Origin: Bog-473 sp963730785 | GTDB taxonomy: Bacteria; Actinomycetota; Acidimicrobiia; Acidimicrobiales; RAAP-2 | Direction of reading: 5' to 3' | Length of the DNA stretch: 64,000 nucleotides | NCBI GenBank assembly: GCA_963730785.1 | Contig: CAVSTF010000010.1 | Location: forward strand, 744,001 to 808,000 | Shown: positions 26,641-36,723 of the stretch, piece by piece | Position numbering within the stretch: the first letter of the stretch is position 1 | How the letters are laid out: the number at the start of each line of letters is the position of its first letter | Notes under the pieces: model-generated | Database searches by the model: none | The model's input: only the letters and a program-made list of their open reading frames with translations | Told to the model about the DNA's origin: nothing | Translations under genes and position numbers: made by a program

Positions 26641-28887
26641 CTACGGGACGGTCAGCCACCCGACTGGCGTCGTGGTCGAAGTGGTGGATGTGGTGGTGGT
26701 CGGACTGGTCGTGGCCGTCGAACCCGGCGTGGTGGAAGAGGTGGTCGTGGTGGTCGGCGTCCCGAACGGCGGAATGGTGGTGGGCGCCACCGAACTGGGC
26801 AGCACGGTCTTGGTCGGCAGCTTCACGGCGCCGATCGGATTGGCATAGAGGTAGTTGAAGATGTTCCGCACCAACGGCGCGGCCGCCTGGGCGCCATACC
26901 CACCCTGGTCGATGACGGCCAGGACGAGGTACTGGGGATTGGGGTTGGGTCCGAAGGCGACGAACCAACTGTTCGGCTCCTCGCTGGCCTCGTTCGACGC
27001 CGTTCCGGTCTTGCCGGCCAGGTGCCAGTCGGCTGGGAAGCCCTGGAAGTCGGAGTAGGCGGTTCCCTTGGGGTTGGAAATGACGCCCTCGAGCCCCTGC
27101 AGAATGGGACCGAATATGGAGGCCGGCAACGAGACGTGGCCGGTCACCTTGGGGGCGAACTGCTGCACCACCTTGCCGGTGGTGGGGTCGACCACGGCCG
27201 AAGCCACTTCGGGGGCATAGCGGGTGCCGCCGTTGGCAAAGGTGGCGTAGGCCGTGGCCTGCTCAATGGGCGTGACCGCCGTCGCACCCTGACCGAAGGC
27301 CATTTCGACGTTGTCACCGGTGTACCAAGTCGTGTTGGGGAAGGCAGCCGGCGCCTCCTTGTGCAACTTCATCCGCTCGGCCTGGCTGTCGATCCGGCCC
27401 TGGGACTCCCCCGGCAGGTCGATGCCGGTGATCACGCCCTCGCCGTACTCAGCCCCCACGTTCTGAATGGCGTCGTCGCCGAACTTCTCCCGGGCCGACG
27501 GCGACCAGAACATGGCACCCAGGTTGTAGAAGTAGGAGTCACTCGACACCGTCAGGGCCCCCGAAAGATTCAACTCTCCACCACCGTCGCCGGGGTCGTC
27601 GTGGAAGGTACAGGTCCCACCGGTGCAGTTGGGCACCTTGAAGGTCAGCGTGTCGTCGTAATACTCGTCGGCCGGATAGATCCCGTCCTGCAGGTCAGCC
27701 GTGGCGGTGACCAGTTTGAAGGTCGATCCCGGCGTGTATTGGCCTTGGATGGCGTAGTCGTTCTCCGCCCCGGTGGCGGCAATGGAGTTGTAGTTGGCTT
27801 GCGAAATACCACCCACAAAGTCGTTGAGGTCGTACGTCGGGAAGGACGACATGGCGTAGATCGCTCCGTTGGACGGGTTCATGACGATGACGGCCCCGTT
27901 CGGTGCCGGCGGAATCTTGCCCGATTCGGTGTCCGGGGTATGCCGGTCGAGCAGGATCTGCGCTTGCAAATCCTTTTGCACCTCTTCCTGCAATCCGGTG
28001 TCGACGTTGAGCACCACCGTGTCGCCCAGCTGGGACGCCTTCCTCGACAACGTGCCCACGACGGTCCCTGACGCATTGACCGACAGCGCCTGACGGCCGT
28101 TGATGCCCCGCAGGTACTGCTCGTACTGCGCTTCCACGCCCGAGACACCGACTTGGCTCCCCTGGGTGTAGCCGGCCTTGGGATTGGCCTTCAGGTACTG
28201 CGTCGAGATGTCACCGAGGTAGCCAAGGATGTGGGTCGCCGTGGTACCGCCCTGGGGGTAGACCCTCTGCGTGACCGACTGCACGGTCACCCCGGGGAAC
28301 TCGCTGCCGTGCAGTTGGATGTATTCCACAACGGAAGGCGACACGTTCTGGGCCACTGGCACCGGCTCATACGGGCTGTAGCGATCGTTGTTGACCGAGG
28401 CGTTCACCTCGGCCGGTGTTTGACCGACCAGCGCAGCCACGTCACCGATGATGGCCTTGTCCTGCAACGCGGTCTGCCGAGACAACAGCACCTCTTCCTG
28501 GGGCACGTTGCCGACCAATACGGTGTCGTTGCGGTCGACGATCTCACCCCGGGGTGCCTGCACGCTGACGATACGCACCTGGTTGGCATTGACGGCCGCC
28601 GCGTAGGACTTGCCGTCAATCACCTGCAGCGTCCACAAGCGCAGCACCAACACGCCGAAGAGAACCAGGACAGTGATCCCCACCACCTTCAGGCGAAGAC
28701 TGGGCCGAGACGGCTCGTCCTCGGGGGAACCAACCAGCGAAGCCACATTGACGCTCTTGCGCGGTCGGATACGCGGCTGATGGGCCCCCCGGTGTCGCGC
28801 CGAGCCACCCGATCGTGGCGAACGCGATGACGGCTTCGGCAGCAACCGATCGCCCCGAATGGGGTGGCGAAGTGACCGGCGTCTCAC
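26641..28887 (-). CDS. mrdA: Penicillin-binding protein 2 (elongasome transpeptidase)
   Basis: 748 aa from GTG 28887, GTGA overlap with mreD; another GTG lies one codon upstream. A basic N-terminal tail (about 65 aa) precedes one membrane helix (VVGITVLVLFGVLVLRLWTLQV), a PBP dimerisation region (PRGEIVDRNDTVLVGN), and the transpeptidase domain with SxxK in TPGSTFKLVTA, SSDSYFYNLG and AGKTGTASNE. A Thr/Ser/Pro-rich tail ends the protein. It cross-links septum-independent side-wall peptidoglycan with RodA and MreBCD. rodA, usually next to mrdA, is not in this run. Confidence 0.92.
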   Translation of the reverse strand: MRRRSLRHPIRGDRLLPKPSSRSPRSGGSARHRGAHQPRIRPRKSVNVASLVGSPEDEPSRPSLRLKVVGITVLVLFGVLVLRLWTLQVIDGKSYAAAVNANQVRIVSVQAPRGEIVDRNDTVLVGNVPQEEVLLSRQTALQDKAIIGDVAALVGQTPAEVNASVNNDRYSPYEPVPVAQNVSPSVVEYIQLHGSEFPGVTVQSVTQRVYPQGGTTATHILGYLGDISTQYLKANPKAGYTQGSQVGVSGVEAQYEQYLRGINGRQALSVNASGTVVGTLSRKASQLGDTVVLNVDTGLQEEVQKDLQAQILLDRHTPDTESGKIPPAPNGAVIVMNPSNGAIYAMSSFPTYDLNDFVGGISQANYNSIAATGAENDYAIQGQYTPGSTFKLVTATADLQDGIYPADEYYDDTLTFKVPNCTGGTCTFHDDPGDGGGELNLSGALTVSSDSYFYNLGAMFWSPSAREKFGDDAIQNVGAEYGEGVITGIDLPGESQGRIDSQAERMKLHKEAPAAFPNTTWYTGDNVEMAFGQGATAVTPIEQATAYATFANGGTRYAPEVASAVVDPTTGKVVQQFAPKVTGHVSLPASIFGPILQGLEGVISNPKGTAYSDFQGFPADWHLAGKTGTASNEASEEPNSWFVAFGPNPNPQYLVLAVIDQGGYGAQAAAPLVRNIFNYLYANPIGAVKLPTKTVLPSSVAPTTIPPFGTPTTTTTSSTTPGSTATTSPTTTTSTTSTTTPVGWLTVP

Positions 28888-29423
28888 CACAGGCCACTCT
28901 CCGGGGCCTGGGCCGACACCAATGAACGGCGTGGATTGTCTATGGCAGTGGCCCAACGCATCAGCCGACCGATCGGCAGCACGAAGATCACGCTCGAGAT
29001 GGCGACGACGAGGAAGAGGGTGAGGAAGTTCACCCGCACCATCTGGCTCTGCCCGAACACGGCACCGGTCACGGCAAACAGCATGTCCGCTGCGACGCTC
29101 CCAATCACCGCGGCCAACGGCCGTAGCCAGACGGCCCGCTTGTCCATGGCCGCCGTGGCTGCTCCCATGGCGTAACCCAGGATGCAGCCGATGAGGGCGG
29201 ACAGGCCGAACGGCGTGGGCAGGACCAGGTCAAAGGCCAACCCAGACCAGAATCCAACCAGGGCGCCGAAGTCGGGGCCCCCGATCAGGGCGGCCGTAAT
29301 CGGCAAGAGCCACAACAGGTCGGGGTGCACGCTGTCGAAGCGAATCGACAAGACGAAACTCGACTGGGCGATGAGCACAATCAACATCACCAGCAGGACT
29401 CGAGCCGCCAGCTGCACCCTCAC
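28884..29423 (-). CDS. mreD: Rod shape-determining protein MreD
   Basis: 179 aa, GTG 29423 in a GTGA overlap with the mreC stop; an ATG 5 codons upstream is possible. Five or more hydrophobic segments (VLLVMLIVLIAQSSFVL, LLWLLPITAALIGG, GALVGFWSGLAFDLVLPTP, and a C-terminal FLVVAISSVIFVLPI). The LVGFWSGLAFDLVLPTPFG segment is the typical MreD core motif. It is a membrane partner of MreC in the cell-elongation complex. Confidence 0.88.
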   Translation of the reverse strand: MRVQLAARVLLVMLIVLIAQSSFVLSIRFDSVHPDLLWLLPITAALIGGPDFGALVGFWSGLAFDLVLPTPFGLSALIGCILGYAMGAATAAMDKRAVWLRPLAAVIGSVAADMLFAVTGAVFGQSQMVRVNFLTLFLVVAISSVIFVLPIGRLMRWATAIDNPRRSLVSAQAPESGLW

Positions 29424-30250
29424 GTGGCCGGCTCCCACAACAACACGTCGACGTAGGCCAAATCATTGAGATTGGCTTCCGGCTGGACCGTCACCGACTC
29501 CTGGCTGGCCCCGGCAATGTTGCGGTACGACGAAATACGCGCCACCGGTATCCCCGGGGGGAACGACGCACCGTCGAGACTGCTGGTGTAGAGAATCTCT
29601 TTCTTGTGCAGCGCCGAATGCAATGGCACCAGGTCGACTGACAGCGGGTCGTTGGGACCTTCACCATCGAGGGTGCCGGTGATGCCCGCCCCCATCGTCA
29701 CGCCGACTTTGGATTGGCCGTCGGTCACCAGCAGGATCACGGATGAGTGGTGAAAGGACTGCTCAACTTGTCCGACCAACCCACCGGCTCCCACCACGGG
29801 CATGCCCACATCGACGCCATCGGATCGACCCTTGTCGATGGTGATGGTCACGCTGAAGTTGGAAGTGTTTTGCTGCACCGTCTCGGCCGTGACGATGTTG
29901 AGCGATCCGACAAAAGGCAGGTGTTGCAACTGGGTCAAGGCCTTGAGTTGCCGGGCGTCATAGCCTTTGGATGCCTCCTGCTGATGGAGCCGCCCAAGGG
30001 TGGCCTGCAGTTTTTGGTTCTCCACCTGGACCGAGTGATAGTGCAGCGCGCCGGCAAAGAACTGCCCAATGGGACTCAGGAGATCCACCACCGAGTTGCG
30101 GATCGGCGAGAACACACTGTTGGCCGCCGACTTAATGCCGGACGTGAGGCTGTGGGTGTGGTTATTGAGGTCGACCGAAATGATGGTCAATGAGGCGACC
30201 ACCAAGGCGATAATTGTCAACGATCGGCGCGACCGCCTGGATTTTGCCAC
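29420..30250 (-). CDS. mreC: Rod shape-determining protein MreC
   Basis: 276 aa, GTG start. A basic N-terminus and one membrane helix (SLTIIALVVASLTIISV) are followed by a coiled-coil stretch (HYHSVQVENQKLQATLGRLHQQEA) and a beta-rich periplasmic domain containing VDVGMPVVGAGGLVGQVE, the MreC signature, and LVTDGQSKVGV. MreC dimerises and links MreB/MreD to PBP2. It starts 22 bases after the mreB stop. Confidence 0.92.
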   Translation of the reverse strand: MAKSRRSRRSLTIIALVVASLTIISVDLNNHTHSLTSGIKSAANSVFSPIRNSVVDLLSPIGQFFAGALHYHSVQVENQKLQATLGRLHQQEASKGYDARQLKALTQLQHLPFVGSLNIVTAETVQQNTSNFSVTITIDKGRSDGVDVGMPVVGAGGLVGQVEQSFHHSSVILLVTDGQSKVGVTMGAGITGTLDGEGPNDPLSVDLVPLHSALHKKEILYTSSLDGASFPPGIPVARISSYRNIAGASQESVTVQPEANLNDLAYVDVLLWEPAT

Positions 30251-30272
30251 TCAAAGGAGACCCGAAGGCCCG

Positions 30273-31305
30273 TCAGCGGGAAGATGAAGTGATCAGCACT
30301 CGCTTGAGCGCATCAAACTCTTCCAAGCATTGCCCACTACCAATGGCGACGCAGTTCAACGGATCGCGGGCAACCACAATGGGCATACCGGTCTCATGCT
30401 GAAGCCTGGCCTCAAGACCGTGCAGCAGAGCGCCACCACCGGTGACGACAATCCCCTGCTCCATGATGTCGGCCGCCAGTTCAGGCGGCGTGCGATCAAG
30501 GGTGACCTTCACCGCATCGATGATGGCCGATACCGGCTCTTCAATGGCCCGACGAATTTCTTCGGTCGACACCACGATCGTCTTCGGCAACCCACTCACC
30601 AGGTCGCGACCACGAATTTCGGCGTGCAGCTCATGCTCGAGCGGGTAGGCCGAACCGAGGGTGATCTTGATCTCTTCTGCGGTCCGCTCACCGAGGGCGA
30701 GGCTGAACTCTTTCTTCACGAAGGCCACAATGGCTTCATCGAGTTCATCGCCACCGATGCGCACCGACTGGCTGGTCACAATGCCGCCCAACGAAATGAC
30801 GGCGACTTCGGTCGTACCGCCACCGATGTCGACCACCATGTTGCCGGTGGGCTCATGCACCGGGAGGCCGGCGCCAATGGCGGCGGCCATCGGCTCTTCG
30901 ATGATGTAGGCCCGACGGGCGCCCGGCGTACTCGGCCGCTTCCATCACGGCGCGACGCTCCACGCCGGTAATGCCCGACGGCACGCAAATCACCATGCGC
31001 GGCTTGGCGAAGCGGCGCTGGTGCACGCGATGAATGAAGTAGCGCAGCATTTTTTCGCAGATCTCGAAGTCGGCGATGACGCCGTCCTTCAACGGCCGGA
31101 TGGCCTGGATGTTCGACGGCGTACGGCCGATCATCCGCTTGGCTTCGGCACCGACGGCCAGGGGACGGCCATCCTTTACATCCACCGCCACCACGGAGGG
31201 CTCATTGAGCACAATTCCACGGCCCCGCACGTACACCAACGTGTTGGCGGTTCCGAGGTCGACGGCCATGTCTCGGCCGAGTAGTGAAAGGCGATTGTCG
31301 GCCAT
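30273..31305 (-). CDS. mreB: Cell-shape actin homologue MreB, apparent +1 frameshift
   Basis: 343 aa when repaired, ATG 31305 preceded by GGAGAGA. Actin-fold motifs: phosphate 1 DMAVDLGTANTLVYVRG, VPSGITGVERRAVMEAAEYAG, then after removal of one base from the CCC run 30922-30924 the reading continues into IIEEPMAAAIGAGLPV and VVDIGGGTTEVAVISLGG, and ends with adenosine motif GIVVTGGGALLHGLE. MreB filaments position the elongation machinery. The break sits in the most conserved part of a gene expected to be essential in a rod-shaped organism, which supports a sequencing error. Confidence 0.93.
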
Positions 31306-31435
31306 AAAAGGGCTCTCTCCCGATGCGGACGGGCGAGCCACGGAGGGGATCCCGGGCTCGATGTGAACTCCCAGGCTACGGGACATGGCGGGTGACCACA
31401 AGGCGCTCTTGCCCCAGGACCCTCCTGAACTGGGA

Positions 31436-31852
31436 TTACAGGGCTGGCAGACCCGGGAAGAAGAGGGCGATCTCACGGGCGGCCGACTCGTGGGAATCGG
31501 ATCCGTGCACCAGGTTTTCGGTCGTCTGGATGCCCAGGTCGCCCCGAATGGTGCCTGGAGCTGCTTCGGCCGGGTTGGTGACGCCCATCATGAGCCGAAC
31601 CACTGCGTAGGTGTCAGAAGGACCCTCGACCACCATCAGGAGGGCGGGTGACCGGGTGAAAAAAGCCACCAGGTCGCCGAAGAACGGACGCTCGGAATGC
31701 TCGGCGTAGTGCGCTTCGGCCAATTCCTTGCTGATTGAGCGCAGCTCCACTGCGGCCAGCCGCAGGTTCTTCCGCTCAATACGGCTGATGATTTCTCCGG
31801 CCAGTCCGCGTTCAACGCCGTCCGGCTTCACAATGACAAGGGTGCGATCCAC
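31436..31852 (-). CDS. ndk: Nucleoside diphosphate kinase
   Basis: 138 aa, GTG start. MDRTLVIVKPDGVERGLAGE, HSERPFFGDLV, and the active-site His in NLVHGSDSHESA are diagnostic. The enzyme transfers the gamma phosphate from ATP to other NDPs through phospho-His. It lies between folC and mreB with about 58 and 130 bases of non-coding DNA on either side, so it may be transcribed separately. The common folC-ndk-mreB order supports the assignment. Confidence 0.96.
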   Translation of the reverse strand: MDRTLVIVKPDGVERGLAGEIISRIERKNLRLAAVELRSISKELAEAHYAEHSERPFFGDLVAFFTRSPALLMVVEGPSDTYAVVRLMMGVTNPAEAAPGTIRGDLGIQTTENLVHGSDSHESAAREIALFFPGLPAL

Positions 31853-31910
31853 GAGTCGAGGACAGTAGCAGCAGCACGACTACCTGCGGGCCGTCGCCAC
31901 GGTCCTCGAC

Positions 31911-33311
31911 TTAGCGCCCGGCGTCTTCCCAATCAACCACGCCAGACAGAATCTCGGCCCGGGCCGAACCCACCACATACAGCGACCCGGCGACGACGAC
32001 CAAACCATCGCCATCGACCAAACCACGTGCCGTCGACAACGCCGCAATCACGTCGGGCTCTTCCAACACCGTCATACCCAACGCACGACCGGCCTCGGCC
32101 ACATCACGCGCCGGAATCGCTCGCGGTGAATCCGGTTGACAGGCCACGACACGAGCAATACCGGCCGGCAACAATCCCGACAACATGGCCAATGGATCGC
32201 GTCCCGACAGCATGCCGATCACGGCGACTGACGTGCCGTCGACGGTGAACTCTTCGGCCAATGCCAACCCCAGCGCGGTCATGCCAGCCACGTTGTGGGC
32301 ACCGTCAACCAACAGCAACGGCCGACGTCCCAACACTTCCAAGCGACCCGGGACGCGCACCGACGCAAACGCCTCCATCACCACATCCGGATCCAACGGC
32401 CGCCCAAAGAACGCCTCAGCCGCCGCCAACGCGGTGGACGCGTTCAACCCTTGGTGGGCGCCGTGCAACGGCACGCCGATGTCGTCGAACTCGCCCCCAG
32501 GCGTACGCAGCGTCACCAGCCGACCGCCAACCGCCACCTGATTCGAGACACATTCAAAATCACGACCGACCACCCACACCGGACCGGCACCAACCACCGC
32601 CGCCGCGTCTTCGACAATGCGGACCAGCTCGGGATGGGTGTCCCCCACCACCACCGAATTACCGGACTCAAGGATTCCGGCCTTGTCTGCCGCGATCCCC
32701 TCCAACGTCGGCCCCAGGACATCGGTGTGATCGAAACTGAAGTTGGTGAGCACCGCCACGTCGCCGTGGATCACGTTGGTGCAGTCCCAGGTCCCGCCCA
32801 GCCCGACCTCAATCACCATGGCGTCAACCGCCTCGGTCCCGAACCAGGCCAGGGCCGCCGCCGTCAGCAGCTCGAACCGGGTCAGCCGCTCCGACAGCAA
32901 GGGCTCAATCAGCGCCAGTTCCGACAAGACCTCAACGAATTCGTCGTCGCTGATCGGCAGCGCGTTGCGGGCGATCCGCTCCGACACTCGGTGCAGATTC
33001 GGACTGGTGAACGTCCCCACCGTCAACCCATGAGCCATCATCAGCGCCGTCACCATGGCCGAGGTCGAGCCTTTGCCGTTGGTGCCGGTGATGTGGACTG
33101 AGGGAATCGACAGGTGTGGATCACCCAAGGCCTTCATGACCTCGTGCATGCGATCCAACGTGGGGATGGCCCGCCGGGTCGGCATGTTCGATTCGAAATC
33201 GATGTGCGAGTCCAACCACTCCAACGCCGCGTCAAGCGACACAAACGGCAAGACGGGAGCCACGGTCAGGACGTCGTCCAACTCCCCCGCACCACTACCG
33301 CCCTGGGCCAT
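31911..33311 (-). CDS. folC: Folylpolyglutamate/dihydrofolate synthase FolC
   Basis: 466 aa from ATG 33311, 19 bases after the clpX stop; the open frame runs further upstream into clpX without similarity. The P-loop is HITGTNGKGSTSAMV, followed by GTFTSPNLHRVSERI, the FDHTDVLGPTLEGIAADKAGI region and LVDGAHNVAGM. It adds glutamyl residues to folate. The MPTRRAIPTLDRMHEVMKALGDP segment before the P-loop is typical. valS, often found just upstream in other taxa, is absent. Confidence 0.93.
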   Translation of the reverse strand: MAQGGSGAGELDDVLTVAPVLPFVSLDAALEWLDSHIDFESNMPTRRAIPTLDRMHEVMKALGDPHLSIPSVHITGTNGKGSTSAMVTALMMAHGLTVGTFTSPNLHRVSERIARNALPISDDEFVEVLSELALIEPLLSERLTRFELLTAAALAWFGTEAVDAMVIEVGLGGTWDCTNVIHGDVAVLTNFSFDHTDVLGPTLEGIAADKAGILESGNSVVVGDTHPELVRIVEDAAAVVGAGPVWVVGRDFECVSNQVAVGGRLVTLRTPGGEFDDIGVPLHGAHQGLNASTALAAAEAFFGRPLDPDVVMEAFASVRVPGRLEVLGRRPLLLVDGAHNVAGMTALGLALAEEFTVDGTSVAVIGMLSGRDPLAMLSGLLPAGIARVVACQPDSPRAIPARDVAEAGRALGMTVLEEPDVIAALSTARGLVDGDGLVVVAGSLYVVGSARAEILSGVVDWEDAGR

Positions 33312-33330
33312 CAGAAAGTCGGCGAGCGAG

Positions 33331-34605
33331 CTAGGAAGCAGCGCGACGGGTGCGCGGGGCCTTGGCCGGCGCACCGCCGACGGGCACCAATGTCGGTGCC
33401 ACCCGGTCGAGCACCACCGAACGGTCGACCACGCACTTGCCCACGTCGGTCCGGCTGGGCAGGTCGTACATGACCTCCAACAGCACCTCTTCGAGAATGG
33501 CCCGCAGCCCACGAGCGCCGGTGCCACGCAGCATGGCCTGCTCGGCCACCGCTTCCAGCGCATCGGGCGTGAACTCGAGCTCGACGTTGTCCAGCGCGAA
33601 GACCCGCTCATACTGGCGGATCAGCGCGTTCTTGGGCTCGATCAGAATCTGCACCAAGGCTTCCTTGAACAACGGCGACACGGCGCTGACCACGGGCAGA
33701 CGGCCGATGAACTCGGGAATGAGACCGAACTTGATCAAGTCCTCCGGCAGGACGTGACGCAGAATTTCTCCATCGTCACGGTCACGGCGGTGGACCTCGG
33801 CCCGGAAGCCGATGCCCCGCTTGCCGATGCGGCCTTCGATCAACTTGTCGAGACCGGCAAACGCCCCACCGCAGATGAACAGGATGTTGGTGGTGTCGAT
33901 CTGGATGAACTCTTGGTGCGGGTGCTTACGACCACCCTGGGGCGGCACCGAGGCCGTCGTTCCCTCCAGAATCTTCAGCAAAGCCTGCTGCACACCTTCA
34001 CCCGAGACGTCTCGAGTGATCGACGGGTTCTCACTCTTGCGAGCGATCTTGTCGATCTCGTCAATATAGATAATCCCCGTCTCGGCCCGCTTCACGTCAT
34101 AGTCAGCGGCCTGAATCAGCTTCAGCAGGATGTTCTCGACGTCCTCACCGACGTAGCCCGCTTCGGTCAGCGCCGTGGCATCGGCAATGGCGAAGGGCAC
34201 GTTCAGCATGCGAGCCAAGGTCTGGGCCAGCAACGTCTTGCCGCACCCGGTCGGCCCCAACAACAAGATGTTGGACTTGGCCAATTCGACGCCGTCCTCG
34301 GGCGACGGACCGGCCTGCACGCGCTTGTAATGGTTGTAGACGGCGACCGACAGGATCTTCTTGGCGTACTCCTGCCCGACGACGTAGTCGTTCAGGAATT
34401 CGAAGATCTCACGCGGCTTGGGCAGATCCTCAAAGGTGAGTTCCGTGGCGTCTTCACGCTCTTCCGCGATGATGTCGTTACACAGGTCGATGCATTCATC
34501 ACAGATGTAGACACCTGGACCGGCGATCAGCTTCTTCACCTGCTTCTGCGTCTTGCCGCAGAAGCTGCACTTCACGAGGTCGCCGCCTTCGCCGAACTTC
34601 GCCAC
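33331..34605 (-). CDS. clpX: ATP-dependent protease ATPase subunit ClpX
   Basis: 424 aa, GTG with GAGAGGGG upstream. The zinc-binding domain has CSFCGK and CDECIDLC; AAA+ Walker A is LLGPTGCGKTLLAQT, Walker B is IIYIDEIDK. The pore loop and the IGF region (loop for ClpP docking, near LIEGRIGKRGIGF) are present. It unfolds tagged substrates and feeds them into ClpP encoded upstream. The order tig-clpP-clpX is the usual one. Confidence 0.97.
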   Translation of the reverse strand: MAKFGEGGDLVKCSFCGKTQKQVKKLIAGPGVYICDECIDLCNDIIAEEREDATELTFEDLPKPREIFEFLNDYVVGQEYAKKILSVAVYNHYKRVQAGPSPEDGVELAKSNILLLGPTGCGKTLLAQTLARMLNVPFAIADATALTEAGYVGEDVENILLKLIQAADYDVKRAETGIIYIDEIDKIARKSENPSITRDVSGEGVQQALLKILEGTTASVPPQGGRKHPHQEFIQIDTTNILFICGGAFAGLDKLIEGRIGKRGIGFRAEVHRRDRDDGEILRHVLPEDLIKFGLIPEFIGRLPVVSAVSPLFKEALVQILIEPKNALIRQYERVFALDNVELEFTPDALEAVAEQAMLRGTGARGLRAILEEVLLEVMYDLPSRTDVGKCVVDRSVVLDRVAPTLVPVGGAPAKAPRTRRAAS

Positions 34606-34659
34606 TGAATCCCCTCTCGCAGCCCGAACTCGCCGTAACCCGTTACCAGCGCCAGCGGC

Positions 34660-35313
34660 CTATGCGGCGCCGATGGCTTCCAAGGGTGCAATCGTACGGG
34701 CCGTGATCACTTCATCGATCACGCCGTACGTCACCGCCTCTTCTGCCGTCATGATGAAGTCACGATCGGTGTCCTTGGCCACCTTCTCGTGGGTCTGGCC
34801 CGTGTCCTCGGCCAGCATGCCGGTCAACAGATCGCGCATGCGCAAAATTTCCTTGGCCTGCAGCTCGATATCGCTGGCCTGACCTTCCACGCCGCCCCAA
34901 GGTTGATGCAACAAGATCCGCGCGTGCGGCAGGGCGAAGCGCTTGCCCGTGGTGCCGGCGGCCAACAGCACGGCGGCGGCCGACGCGGCCTGGCCGAAGC
35001 AGAAGGTCGACACGTCGGGCTTGATGAACTTCATGGTGTCGTAAATGGCGAACAGGGCGGTGATGTCGCCGCCGGGTGAGTTGATGTAGAGGTGGATGTC
35101 CTTGTCGGGCTCCTCAGACTCCAAGAAGAGCATCTGGGCGCAGACCAGGTTGGCCACCGTGTCGTCGACCGGCGTGCCGAGAAAGATGATCCGTTCCCGC
35201 AACAGCCGTGAGTAGAGGTCGTAGGCGCGCTCGCCCCGGTTGGTCGACTCGACGACCGTGGGCACTAAGTAGTTGTTGGCCCGGTACCTCTCTCCAACGT
35301 TCTGCATCATCAC
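34660..35313 (-). CDS. clpP: ATP-dependent Clp protease proteolytic subunit ClpP
   Basis: 217 aa as read from GTG 35313; two ATG codons follow at once, so the exact start is open. The nucleophile Ser is in FCFGQAASAAAVLLAAG, His in ILLHQPWGG, and the YINSPGGDITA strand is conserved. ClpP forms tetradecameric barrels with ClpX. The start overlaps the tig stop by 4 bases. Only one clpP copy is in the window, whereas many Actinobacteria have tandem clpP1-clpP2. Confidence 0.96.
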   Translation of the reverse strand: MMMQNVGERYRANNYLVPTVVESTNRGERAYDLYSRLLRERIIFLGTPVDDTVANLVCAQMLFLESEEPDKDIHLYINSPGGDITALFAIYDTMKFIKPDVSTFCFGQAASAAAVLLAAGTTGKRFALPHARILLHQPWGGVEGQASDIELQAKEILRMRDLLTGMLAEDTGQTHEKVAKDTDRDFIMTAEEAVTYGVIDEVITARTIAPLEAIGAA

Positions 35314-36653
35314 TCGCTCTCCTCGTTCTCCTTCGCCGCATCGGCTTTGAGGTCGTCCCGAGACATCGGGTTCCCCTCTTCGTCGAAGAGCTCAACGTTG
35401 TCCAAGAGCCACTGCAATGCCTTGGCTTTTCGTAGTTCCGAGCGTACCGCGCCGGTCCGCCCGGCCGTGTCGAGCTGGCGTCGCAGTTCCTTCGCCGTGG
35501 TCTCCATCCGGGCGGCCATGGACACCATTTCCTCGTCCAGCTCCTCATCGGAGATGACCAGCGACTCGGCCTCGGCCAACGCCCGTAGCGCCAGGTCGGC
35601 CTTGACGGCCTTGTGCGACTCGCCCCGCACCGCTCCCAGCAGGTCATCCGGCGTGCGGCCGGTCGCTTGCAGGTATTCGGACAGGCCCAGCTTCTGGGCC
35701 TCCAGCCGGTGTTGCAGATCATGCAGGCGCTCGTTGACTTCCGAGTCGACCAGCACCTCGGGCACATCATCGTCCTGCACCAACTCGGCCACAGCCTCGA
35801 TGGTCTTTTCCCGCAGTGCCATCTGGCTCTGCACCAGCTTCACTCGCGAGATGCGGTCGGTGATGTCCGCTCGGAGCTCGGCCACTGTGTCGAATTCCGA
35901 ACTCTCGGCCGCCCACTCGTCGGTGGTCTCGGGCAGCTTCTTGATCTTGACGTCCTTGACCAACACCTTGAACGACACGATGGCTTCTTCGTTGCCCGGC
36001 GTCGGGGCATCGAAGGCGAGGATGTCGCCGGCCTTGGCGCCGCGCAGCTCCACATCGAGCTCCGGCAGGACGGTGCCGCTGCCCACCTCATAGAGATAGT
36101 CATCGATGCCGACGACTTCGGCACCCTCGGCGTCGTTGCCGTGCAGATCAACGGTGACCAGGTCGCCGTCACCAGCCGCCCGGGACACTTCTTCGAGTTC
36201 GGCGTCGTTCTCCCGCAACCGGTCGACCTGGCGCTCGATCTCTTCGTCGGTGACCTTCAAGCCCGGCAGCGTGACCTGTAGGCCCTCGTAGCCCGGGATG
36301 GAGATGAGCGGACGGACCTGCACGACGGCATCGAAGGCCAACGGCCCGGTCTCTTCGCCGGCCGTGATGTCGATCTCCGGCGAGGCGATGGGGTCGAGCT
36401 CGGTGTCGACGACCGCCTGGGCATAGAAGTCAGGCAGCGCCTCCCGGATGGCTTCGGCCCGCAGTGCGCCGGCGCCACCCATGCGGGCTTCGAGCACCTT
36501 GCGCGGCACTTTCCCGGGCCGGAAACCCGGTACACGTATCTGCTTGGCGAGCTCCTTGGCGACGTCACCCAGAGCCTTGTCGAACTCGGGTTCGTCGATC
36601 TCGACGCTCAGTCGGATGAGGTTTCCCTCTAATGGTTGAGTGGTGGCACGCAT
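35310..36653 (-). CDS. tig: Trigger factor (ribosome-bound chaperone and peptidyl-prolyl isomerase)
   Basis: 447 aa from ATG 36653; four codons upstream another ATG is possible, but MRATTQPLEGNLIRLSVEID fits the family better. The ribosome-binding loop is VPGFRPGKVPRKVLEARMG; the FKBP-type domain follows (DGDLVTVDLHGNDAEG) and a long helical C-terminal chaperone domain ends in an acidic tail. It folds nascent chains and starts the tig-clpP-clpX unit. Overlap by 4 bases with clpP. Confidence 0.96.
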   Translation of the reverse strand: MRATTQPLEGNLIRLSVEIDEPEFDKALGDVAKELAKQIRVPGFRPGKVPRKVLEARMGGAGALRAEAIREALPDFYAQAVVDTELDPIASPEIDITAGEETGPLAFDAVVQVRPLISIPGYEGLQVTLPGLKVTDEEIERQVDRLRENDAELEEVSRAAGDGDLVTVDLHGNDAEGAEVVGIDDYLYEVGSGTVLPELDVELRGAKAGDILAFDAPTPGNEEAIVSFKVLVKDVKIKKLPETTDEWAAESSEFDTVAELRADITDRISRVKLVQSQMALREKTIEAVAELVQDDDVPEVLVDSEVNERLHDLQHRLEAQKLGLSEYLQATGRTPDDLLGAVRGESHKAVKADLALRALAEAESLVISDEELDEEMVSMAARMETTAKELRRQLDTAGRTGAVRSELRKAKALQWLLDNVELFDEEGNPMSRDDLKADAAKENEESE

Positions 36654-36723
36654 CACGAGTGACACACACTACTGGTCGCCTCCGGCCCCCCAGCACCGAC
36701 CCCGTACCGCCGACCTGGACCCC

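Noticed and set aside
28887..28956. Longer start for PBP2 inside mreD
   Set aside because: GTGA overlap at 28887 fits the pattern of coupled starts in this operon; the extension has no PBP similarity.
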